This document shows positions 12,759-22,900 of a stretch of 64,000 nt of DNA, piece by piece (position 1 is the stretch's first letter; every line of letters starts with the position of its first letter). A model generated the notes under the pieces. It saw only the letters and a list, made by a program, of their open reading frames with translations, ran no database searches and was not told where the DNA came from. The DNA comes from Combretum micranthum (taxonomy: Eukaryota > Streptophyta > Magnoliopsida > Myrtales > Combretaceae), in contig JAMXBD010000696.1 of assembly GCA_024138025.1 (NCBI GenBank), positions 372,001-436,000 on the forward strand. Reading direction: 5' to 3'. Both the position numbers and the translations under genes were made by a program.

Positions 12759-12983
12759 TGTCAGGGCCCGCCTTAGGAGGTAGGCCATGACCAAAAACAA
12801 AAGAGAGAGACAGGTGGTTGGTTGCCATTCAAAAGTAAAAGATAATTAATTACATTTCTATATGAGCTGCGACTGATTAAATTTATTTTTAGATCATACT
12901 TAAAATATCAAATTTTATAAGGTTACTCCATCTTACCTTTATTAAATTATTAATATTATTAACTAAATTAGTAGGGTCTCACA
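12759..12983 (+). repeat. LTR copy of the chromovirus, inverted relative to the other LTR
   Basis: It begins TGTCAGGGCCCG and ends GGGTCTCACA on the plus strand, although the element reads on the minus strand. Shared with the 17846-18048 copy in reverse complement are GAGAGAGACAGGTGGTTG, CATTCAAAAGTAAAA, TTTTTAGATCATACTTAAAA and a TTAATATTATTAAC stretch. Just inside it, the minus strand reads AAGGAGGGTAGGA, which resembles a polypurine tract. Confidence 0.75.
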
Positions 12984-13099
12984 TCCTACCCTCCTTAATA
13001 ATAGTTTCATTCTTGAAAGTTAATTATTGGAAGTAAAAGTCGTATTCATAAATAATTCTATAGTGTAATAACTAAATGTTTCTAAACTTTCGAGTTATA

Positions 13100-16000
13100 G
13101 AAATTACTAACCTTTTGTAAATAACTCAGGGTATTGAACTCTTATTAGATTCCTAAGTTACTTCTTTAACATTATGTCAGTCCCATAGCACTTTTACATA
13201 TTCAATGCTATGGTTCCTTAACCTTTGCACCTTTTTATCTAGCATGTGAATGGGATATTCCACATATGTACGTTCTTCTTTTAATTCTACTAGAGGTGAA
13301 TCTAGAATTTTGGCTAGATCTCCAACAAATTTCCTTAAAGTTGAAACATGAAACACATTGTGTATACTTGCCATTTCACTCGGTAATTCTAGTTCATATG
13401 CAACCTTCCCAATTCTTTTCTTAATTTGGTATGGCCCAACATAGCGTGGACTTAATTTTCCTTTTATCCCAAATAGTTTTACACCTTTCATGGGGGATAC
13501 TTTTAGAAAAACCCAATCATCAACTTGAAACTCCAATGGCTTCCTTTAGGCATCCACATAGCTCTTTTGTCTGCTATGAGCTATTTGCATACGATCTCAA
13601 AGGATCTATATTTTCTCTTAAGGTCTTGCAGTATTGCTGGTCTAATGGTTTGCTTGTTTACAACTTCATCCCAATAGATAGGAGATTTACGCTTTTTTTT
13701 CCATACAAAGCCACGTATGGAGCCATCTGGATGGTACTTTGATAGTTGTTATTATAAGCAAACTTAACTAATGGTAAATGATCATCCCAACTTTCTTTAA
13801 AATCCATAACATGTGCTCTTAACATATCTTCCAGTGTCTGTATTGATCTCTCATATTGCCCATCACTTTGAGGATGGCAAGCCATATTGAAATTTAACTT
13901 TGTTCCCATTGCCGCTTGTAATGATTGCCAAAATCGAGACATAAAATGAGAATCGCGATCAGAAACTATTGACATAGGTACTCCATGCAATTGAACTATT
14001 TCCTTGACATATAATTCCACTAATTGGAAAAGGGTTGCATTTTGTCTCGATGCTAAGAAATGAGCCAACTTTGTTATCCTATCCACTATGACCCATATCA
14101 TATCATGTTGCTTCCTAGTCTTTGGTAAGCCAACAATAAAATCCATCGTTATATGTTCCCATATCCATTTAAGTGTAGTTAAGGTTGTAATAGTCTGTCT
14201 AGTTTCTGATGTTTAGCCTTTATTCTTTGGCAAGTTACGCATTAGGAAATATACTGTCCTATGTCTCTTTTCATTCCCGAACACAAAAATCCTTGCTTTA
14301 GATCCTTATAAATCTTATTGTTCCCCGGATGTACAATACTTGGCATTATGTGCCTCTTCTAAAGTGACTTTTCTAATTTCCAAATCTGCTGGCACACATA
14401 GCCTTCCCTTAAACCTTAGTATACTTTCACCATTGAGCTAAAAGTTTGCGTATCTCCTTATATTATCCTTTATCTTTTGTAACTCTGTATCTACCTCTTA
14501 GGCCTTTTTAATACGCTCAATGAGTGTGGGTTAAACTTCCAAATTTGCCAACATAAGGCCACTTCCTTGAACTACTACTTCCAAACTTAATTTATGCATC
14601 TCCTTAGTTAATTCTTGCTAGTATGTGATAATTGTTGCCATATTACAAAATGTCTTTTGACTTAATGCATCGATTACAGCATTGGTCTTTCCTGGATGGT
14701 AATGGATTTCAAGATCATAATATTTCAATGACTCCAACCATCTCCTTTATCTTAAATTTAACTCCTTATGTGTGAAGATATGCTTTTGGCTCTTGTGATC
14801 TGTGTATATCATACATTTCTCACCATACAAGTAATGTCTTCAAATTTTCAAGGCAAATACTGCAGCTGCAAGTTCCAAGTCATGACTTGGGTAATTACAC
14901 TCATGAGCTCTAAGTTGTCTTGATGCATAAGTGATTACCTTCTCATTTTGCATCAAAACACAACCTAATTCAATTGGTGAGGCATCACAATAGATTGCAT
15001 GTTCACTAATTCCATCAGGTAATGTCAACACTAGAGCTGTTACCAACCTTTTCTTAAGCTCCTGGAAACTTTCTTCTCATTTGTCATTTCATTCAAGCTT
15101 TACTCCTTTCTTTATTAATTGGGTTAGTGGCATAGCTATTTTTGAAAAGTCATGTACAAACCTCCTATAGTAGCCAGTCATTCCTAAGAAACTCCTTACT
15201 TCTATAACTGTAGTTGGTCTCACCCATTCTATTATTGCTTTCACCTTCACAAGATCCAAAAATATTCTTGCTTCAGACACTATATGTCCTAAAATCTCAC
15301 TTGTTCCAACCAAAACTCACATTTCTTCGGCTTTGCATGTAAATGACTATCCTTAAGTGTTTGAAGAGCAATTCTCAAATGCTTCGCATGTTCCTCCTTA
15401 TTCCTCGAGTATATCAAGATGTCATCTATAAATACAATGACAAACTCATCAAGATACTCTTTGAATACATGATTCATCATATCCATGAAAGTAGTCGAGG
15501 CGTTTGTCAATCCAAATGGCATTACCAAGAATTTATAATGCCCGTATTTAGTCATAAATGCAGTCTTTGGCACATCATCCTTCTTGATTTTCAATTGATG
15601 ATAATCGCATTGCAGGTCTATCTTTGAAATCACTTGGTTCCCTTTGATTGATAACATAAATTATCAATTCGGGGTAACATGTACTTATTCTTAATGGTTA
15701 GTTTATTCAACTCCCTATAATCTATGCATAACCTTAAACTTCCATCTTTCTTTTTGACAAATAACATAGGTGCACCCCAAGGTGATGTACTAAGCTTAAT
15801 GAAATCCTTGTCTAATAACTCTTAAAATTTGTTTCTTTAATTCTACTAATTATGTTAGAGCCATTCGATATGGAGCTTTAGAGATGGATGTTGTCCCCGG
15901 TACTATACCATTGTAAATTCAATTTCCCTATCTGGAGGCAGTCTTGGCAAATCCTTAAGGAAAACTTTTGGGTATTCACATACTATTGGTTCTCTAACCT

Positions 16001-17700
16001 TATTTCCTCAGCTTATGTGTGCCGAGGCTAAATATCTAATATCACCATTACTCATCAACTTCCATGCTTCACTTGTTGAGACTAATCAAGGGTTTCCTTA
16101 GCATATTATCCTTTAAAATAGAACTCTTCTGAATTCTTAAATATCACTACTTTGCTTTCATAATGCACACTTGCATAATATTGTGCTAACTAATCCATTC
16201 CAAGTATTACATTAAAGCCTTTCATATTTAGCACTACTAATTCCACAAGCATTCTATAAATTTCTACAAATACATTTCCCTCATTTAGCTTTTGTTGAAC
16301 AACTTATTCGCCTCCTGAGGGTTGACACCACAAACATATACTTTAAGGTTTGCATGGGAAGTTTATTCCCATTAATGTACTCTTTTGACACATATGAATG
16401 TGTTGCACGTGTATCAAGCAAAGTATATGCATAATTATCCCCAATACATATCATCCCTAGAACAAATAATTTGTTTGTATTATTATTACGCTCAATTACT
16501 TATCACAATTTCTACCAAAAGTAATCATAAAACACATATTAAGGATTCTTACCTATGACAACATCCTCCTTGTTAGCTTTCACTTGCTGAATAGCGTACA
16601 TGCATCCTTGAATCCTAAGCTTTAGTCCTACTCCATCTGGTTGTTTATCCTTGTTTACAAATCTTAACTTCTTTGCTTGGGTCTGTGGTTGCCCTTGTTG
16701 TTGATGTGGCTATAGCTCTCAACATTGAGATGCTGTGTGTCCTCTTTTGTTACATTTAAAATAGTATAAAATCTTAGGATTTGGATTCTGGCATTTCCTA
16801 GCCATATGCCAAGATTCTCCACATCTAAACCATTTTCCTTGTAACTCAGGACATTCAAGAGCTTGATGCCTTCCATTGCAATTCCAACAAGATGGAGTTA
16901 TTCCAAAAGTTTTTCGATTCTTAGCAAAAGATTGATAACTCTTTTTCCCTTTTAAAGTTTTATTACTGTTAGAACTTCCCAAATTTCCTTTTCTTACTTT
17001 CGATCCATCCGCTTCCCGACATAAGTTTTTAGCTTACTTGATTAAACGAGCTTCATTCCTAGCTTCTATACAACATACCAACCTACACTTTTTTAGCTCA
17101 GCTTGAAAGTAAAGATCAAGTCTAGCTGTAAATCTTCCAACCTTAGCAACCTTATCATTTTGGACTACTTCAGGAGCAAACTTCAACAATTTATTAAACT
17201 CCTGCTCATAATAGTTCTACCCCATTGCTTCACTTTATAATACTCTTCACACATTTGTGCCATCACACACTCAGAAAAGTGATGTTATAGAAAAACCTCT
17301 CTAAAAGTAGTCTAACCTATAAGCTCTTGCATTAATAGTCTTTGAGCCATCCACCATTTATTTACACGACCTTATAATAAAACAACAACAATTGGTACCT
17401 TTTTATTCTTCTCTACATTATGTACCAAATATGCTTTCTTTAATGAGTCAATCCATTCCTCAGCAGCTAGTGGGTTTATGTTAGTCCCATCATATGGTTT
17501 AGCTATCCTTTGAACATGAGCAAGTTTATCCTTATTTGCACCACCATCCTAGCTAATGTAGTTACATGTCGTTGCACCAAACCCATCATCTATTGGGGTT
17601 GAGCTGGATTAAGTTGAGGAGGTAGTCCTGCTCTATACTGCTCATGTCCATGATTTGCAGGTGGTCTCCCGCATCCACGTCTGTTTCTCATCATTTTCTA
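13100..17700 (-). pseudogene. gag-pol relic of the Tekay/Del-like chromovirus
   Basis: The polyprotein is split by many stops and frameshifts. Gag starts near 17697. Three degenerate CCHC knuckles lie in 16982-16719 (CWNCNGRHQALEC, FRCGESWHMARKC, KCNKRGHTASQC). The protease motif near 16430-16385 reads LLDTRATHS, with Arg where the catalytic D-T-G needs Gly. The reverse transcriptase at 15657-15289 keeps FIDDILIYS. RNase H (15046-14840) keeps the YCDAS aspartate. The integrase core (14146-13658) has MDFIVGLP, VSDRDSHF and HPQSDGQYE, so the D,D,E pattern is still visible. The integrase tail and a chromodomain start (13536-13177) end at an early stop after VLWD; out-of-frame chromodomain-like residues continue to about 13100. 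It is certainly non-functional. Confidence 0.88.
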
Positions 17701-17826
17701 TATAAGCAAAGCATTAAACTAATAATTAAGCCTTGCCCATTTTTTTTCCACAAAAGTTATAAAAACCCTAATACAAACTACCTTACGTGTCTCACATGTG
17801 TCCTAGTATCAAGGTCCCTAACTTAT

Positions 17827-17838
17827 GCTTTGATACCA
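17827..17838 (-). other. Primer-binding site (initiator Met tRNA type)
   Basis: The minus strand reads TGGTATCAAAGC, one mismatch from the common plant initiator-Met primer site TGGTATCAGAGC. It sits about 7 bp inside the LTR copy at 17846-18048. This fixes that copy as the functional 5' LTR and the element's direction as minus. Confidence 0.8.
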
Positions 17839-17845
17839 CCTTTGG

Positions 17846-18048
17846 TAAGTTAATAATATTAAGAATTTAATAAAAGTAAGATAGAGTAACCCTATAAAAT
17901 TTGATATTTTAAGTATGATCTAAAAATAACTTTAACCAGTCGTGGCTTGTATAGAAATATAATTAATTATTTTTTACTTTTGAATGGCAACCACCTGTCT
18001 CTCTCCTTTGTTTTGGGTCGAGGCCTACCCCTAGGGTGGCCCCTAGTA
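17846..18048 (-). repeat. 5' LTR of the chromovirus
   Basis: Reading on the minus strand it begins near TACTAGGGGCCACC, a decayed form of TGTCAGGGCCC. It ends at the TTATTAAC stretch just before the primer-binding site. The last ~20 bp present in the other LTR (ending GGGTCTCACA) are replaced here by about 10 unrelated bases. Confidence 0.7.
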
Positions 18049-18182
18049 TTAAAAGAACCTAACAAAGATATTGTTAGCATCACAAAAAAGGTCTTTTAGG
18101 TACTAAAATAATCAATTTTAAAGTTCAAGTGCCTAATTATATATTTTACCAAACTTCACGTACCATTTGTAACATTAACCCT

Positions 18183-19189
18183 AAATACAAAAAAGATGCC
18201 CACTATGCTTCATTTAACATCTGTTATATTTAAATTACTAAATTACCACAAACAAAAGTATAAATGCTAAATTACGTAAATTGAAAAGTCTAAACATTTC
18301 CTCGACTTTATCCCTTGTAGCTTAGATAAGAACTAAATTTATGGAAATATTATATGAAACTCTAGTAGTTTGTAAACTTATTTAGTGTATTTCCTTTAAG
18401 AGAAATATTTTTCAAACCTTATTTGACATTCACAATACCAAAACATTTCATATTGCCAAACATTAAAATAGTAATATAGAGTGGCAGTGATTAATAATAG
18501 ATTTTAATGGCAAATAGTGTTAGAAAGCTAAGAGATTTATATATCATAGCAAAATCAAACAAAACAACGCAACACAAGAGAAATCAGAATAGTCTTGTAT
18601 TCCAATTTATAAAGTTAGTCAAATAAAATATTTGCAATTGACCATTATAAAAATTTGAAAACAAATCAAAACATCAATGGTTAACATTGTGTTTAATATA
18701 TCTAAATTGAGAGAAAATGACCGAAAGAGAAAGGAGTGATGGGATTAAATTTCATTATTTTTTCCCTCTTAAAATATAGAGAATAAGAGGAAGCGGATGA
18801 ATTTTTTTTTTAAAAATCATATTTATACTTTTAAAAAAATTATTTATTATATTTTTAGAACATATAGATAATTTATCATTCAAAATATCATTCATCAATA
18901 GGAAACAAACAAAGTTAACATACATACATAATATCGCCAAAAAAAAAAAAAAAACAAAAAGCAAAAAACGAAAGGGTTGCTAATTGCTATGACATTAGAT
19001 TGACATTCCACAATCCACACCACATCTGGATTTTCTCTCCCTGCTGTTTTATATTTCTACTCTCCTATGGTTTTGCAATTTGTAAGTTTGAAAAATAAAC
19101 CAATCTCATAAAAACCAAACTCCTATTTATTAATCATTTACTGCCTTTTTCCGAGGAATTAAAAAAGTAAAAAACATCTTTTGCCCAGA
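18183..19189. other. AT-rich upstream region of the translocator gene
   Basis: No coding sequence is supported. Poly-A/poly-T runs occur near 18806 and 18938. The part nearest 19190 presumably contains the promoter, but I saw no motif strong enough to call. Confidence 0.4.
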
Positions 19190-19957
19190 TCTCTGACTCT
19201 CACTCTTCTTCCCCACTCTCTTTCTCTCTTTAAATTGGGCAATTGTCGTACCAAATTCAAACTCAATCTAAAAGGGTACGTAAAATCTCTCTTATCTTGA
19301 TGCTTACCTTTCATCTGGGTTTATATCGTTTTCCTGTATTAAGTCAGAAATTAAATCACTTTCCACATTATGGGTTCTATAAATTGCCCATTTCGTGATT
19401 AATTCATTATTTCAATGCTTATATGCTTATGAAAGTTCCCTTTTTTTAAGCAAATTAAGTTGTGCCCTTCTGTTTTATATTCATGATTTCATCTCGGTTC
19501 TTATTAGTTTGATGTATTATCGTTGAAAAATGAATCACATTATGTATTGCTATTATTTGCCCATGTGTTTGGTTTCATGATTTGATGGTAGTTGCTGATT
19601 TTTTTATAGGTAAAGTTCATATTATTAAATTCTTACCCTTTTGCTTAATGAAAATAATTTCATCCGATTTTTTGCTAGTTTTCTGTATTATATCTGAAAT
19701 TAAAACTAATCTTCATAATGCAGTGGTTAATCGTAATGTTTAATAGTATTTAGTTTATGGAGTTGTGCCCTTTCGCTTATTATTGATGATTGAAGTGCAG
19801 GAATAGGTTTGGAGGTGATTCCTAGTGGTTGAGGAGGCAGAAATTGGAAATTTAATGTTATTGGCGAATTTTATGGGATATTGTGGGTTTTGGTAATTTT
19901 TTCTTCGCAGATGTTATAAGGTGAAAGATTTCTGTGGACAAGTGAAAAGAAGGCAAA
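19190..19957 (+). other. 5' leader of the translocator gene with a leader intron
   Basis: A CT-rich stretch at about 19190-19275 ends at the donor AAAGG|GTACGT and looks like a non-coding first exon. Acceptors are GAAGTGCAG (19800) or TTCTTCGCAG (19910). Either gives a short second leader segment up to the ATG at 19958. The transcription start is inferred, not shown. Confidence 0.55.
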
Positions 19958-22900
19958 ATGATCACCAAGCCACTCTTTTTGACATATCTTTACTTATTAG
20001 TTTATATTCTCTTGTCATCTGGAGTTATATTGTATAACAAGGTAAATTCTGACACTTAGGAGGAACTTTGATATAGTTTATGTTGATATTTTACGCAAGT
20101 GCTAGTACCGTCCTAGGGTCAATATACTTACGCATTGCATCTTTTGAACTAGTGCATGGACCTTGTAGCATGGTCAAACTTGTGCTGGTTGCACCAGGGG
20201 CCGTTTACCATAGCATGTCTTTACTGCTTGTTGATACAGAGCGGTTTTTGATGTTTTTACCAATTTGCTGCATTGTTTTGAAAGTTATAAAACTGTATTC
20301 TTTTAATTAATGGAAGTTGGCATAACTTTTAATTGACTTGTCTGTAAAAAAATTGCATTGCCATTGTTTTTCATCTGCTTATAAGTATGTCAACTGTTCC
20401 AAGGTAAAGGTTTTAAGGGAAATGTGAATCGTGGTAAGAAAATACCCAATTTAATTTTCTTAGGCAAGATTCCCAGTTTAATAGGATTGTGTTGGCACCC
20501 TGTGCTGTCTGGCATATTTGAACCCTGAGTTGCTGGATGGTGGCTTCTACAAAGCTAGGGTGTTTTTCATTATTATTATTTTTTTTTTTTTTGGTATTCC
20601 ATCAAGAAAAGGGTGCGATCGTTATAGGACGATCTCTCTAGGCTGATGAGTTGCTTTAGTAGATCCTACTTGCATACCACATGTTGCCTTAGAAGTGTTC
20701 TTGATGGGATTTGGGGCCTGTTTGTTTCATCTTTTTTCTGTCTGTTTGGCAACCTACAGTATGCAAGTAGGATCTAGTAAAGCATTTTTTTGACATCCAC
20801 ATCAAACATTGTGTTTGGTATGAATGAGGTGTTAAGAGGATGGAAACATAAGTACATATATACCCTTCTTACCTGAAAAATCCTTATAAAGTTGTACTTA
20901 TTTACTACTTGCTTTTATTCACTTTAATAAAACTATCAATTAAAATTTTCTTTTCCAATGCATAAAATATATTTTTGAAAATAATTATCACTTAACCCAA
21001 TCACCACCTCTGTCATAATCATAAGATAAAAATAGATAAGATAATTTTCCAAACACTGAATCTCATATAGATATGGATTAGATACAAAACAGATAAAAAT
21101 AAGATACAAACAAGAAATTGAAAAAAAAAATTTACAATCCGAACATGCCTTTAGACATTACACAATCTATCATGAGGATTCTTGTTTTTGATTATTAGGT
21201 CAGCCTTTTGATGTTAACACGATGAAGTTTGTTTGAGTGAAGAGTACCAATTGTCCTCAGCCTCTCCCACTGCCCTTCTCCCCAGGAAAGAAATAGATTT
21301 TTTTTCTTTATAGCAAGTTACTAAATAAACCGAACCAGACGATATGACTTACAATATGCATATAATTATCCATTAGTAAGGTTATAGTCAGCCATGGTTA
21401 TTGACTGCCATAAGATGATACGGGTAGCTCTTCTTTATATGATAATGTAATTTAAGTAAGATCCTGATGGCTTGGTGTGCACAGCTTTGCATAGACATGT
21501 TTTCTGCTTCACTAGCTTTATTTTTATGAGTTTGTTCGCATCGATCTCACATCGCTTGCTTTCAACTTATGATTTTATTACAGTGGGTTCTTTCTCCCAA
21601 ATACTTCAATTTCCCATTCCCAATTACGCTGACCATGATTCACATGGGATTTTCTGGAGCAGTTGCTTTTTTACTTATTCGTGTTTTTAAGGTATGCTGT
21701 ATACCCAAATTACTTGTTCGGACATTATGTGGCAGTGTATTATTTGAATTGTACTGACAATGTGTTTTGCTCATTCATTGATATAATCTGAAATTTGTTC
21801 ATCTAAATTTTCAGGTTGTATCTCCTGTCAAAATGACATTCGAAATGTAAGTGGCTGCACATATTTGTCAATTTATGTGTTGGGTCTCTCCATTTTCCAT
21901 TCACTGAATTTTTATGTTGTCTTCTGCAGATATGCAACTTGTGTCATCCCAATAAGTGCTTTTTTTGCCTCTAGTCTTTGGTAAGCAATTTATAGAGGGC
22001 AGACTGTGCTTTATCCTTTATCTGATTAGGGGTCGTCATTGACCACAAACCGAATAGTTAATCCCTTAGCAGTGATAAATGTATATACTAAGAGTCTATA
22101 CTAGATGCCCGGATGCAACTGCCAATTGATGGAGTCTGTTTTCTATGTATACCGGGTTTGCTAAATGCATAATTATAGATGTGACCTCATCCTCATAAAA
22201 TATATCTTTCCCTTCTAGGGAGTAATTTTCTAACCTGGCAATGGTGTCTGTTTCAATGAGTAATCTGTTTACCTTTCTAGTTTGCTTATTTTCTTTTGGA
22301 TCAAATGCATTTTACCTAAAAAAAAAAAAAAACGTTTTTATCTACAGAAGGATGAGTGTGACTTGTATGTAATTATTTTGTTACAGGTTTGGGAACACTG
22401 CTTATCTGCATATATCTGTAGCCTTCATCCAGATGCTAAAAGCTTTAAGTAAGTAGATTAGAATATTTGTGTTTCTCCTCTGTTTTTATTTTCTTAGAAA
22501 AGAACAGAATTAGTCCTTAACATGTGCTGCTTTTATTTTGAGTCCATTGACTTTTTTTCTTTTCTTTTCTCTATCTGAGGACTACCAGTTAATTCAATGA
22601 TATTTTGTTAAAATGTTATTTGCATAACCTCCTGATTGGTTCACTAAAATAATTTAACTAACTCTTATCGGAATATATATATATATATATATATTGTTTG
22701 TGCGTGTGTGCATGTGTATGTAATTGATTAGTTATAAAATTCTAATGTAATCTTAAGCTGCATAAAAACATTAACCGGAAAAAGCTGAACAGAGAAGATT
22801 GGCTCTATCTTTTTCAAAAATCAAGATGTGGTCCTAGACTTCCAGTGCCCCTTTAAACGTAGGAATCAATTACAAGTAGAGCTAGTAGTTGAACACTCCT

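Larger units (their letters stand above)
12754..18053 (-). mobile_element. Degenerate Ty3 chromovirus (Tekay/Del-like) with LTRs in inverted orientation
   Basis: The insert spans 12759-18048 and is flanked by TTAAA at 12754-12758 and 18049-18053. LTR copies are at 12759-12983 and about 17846-18048. The primer-binding site and a gag-pol relic read on the minus strand. The order PBS, gag, zinc knuckles, protease, RT, RNase H, integrase, chromodomain remnant is typical of Ty3 chromoviruses. The C-terminal wording (MLDKKVQRLRN...VKVLWD) is characteristic of the Tekay/Del group. The two LTRs are reverse complements of each other rather than direct repeats. The AT-rich TTAAA may be a target duplication but could be chance. 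Confidence 0.8.
12614..18182. repeat. Family A MITE split by a retrotransposon
   Basis: The outer arms 12614-12758 and 18049-18182 are imperfect inverted copies of each other. Left: TTGATATCATGAATAGTAAC...; right, complemented: TTAATGTTACAAATGGTACG.... They match the ends of the MITEs at 1-227 and 8306-8643. Removing the insert at 12759-18048 would leave a MITE of about 0.28 kb, similar in size to its relatives. The MITE was therefore present before the chromovirus. Confidence 0.6.

Noticed and set aside
12984..13000. Minus-strand purine tract AAGGAGGGTAGGA before TGTGAGACCC, implying that the left LTR is in normal orientation
   Set aside because: It would make the left LTR normal only if the LTR began TGTGAGACC, but the LTR next to the primer-binding site shows the opposite polarity. 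Kept only as an ambiguity for the inverted-LTR finding.
12614..18182. A ~350 bp terminal inverted repeat around a 5 kb body, suggesting a large Mutator-like DNA transposon
   Set aside because: The inverted similarity is made of two parts: outer MITE arms and inner LTR copies. The body encodes Ty3 proteins with a primer-binding site, so a cut-and-paste transposon is not needed.
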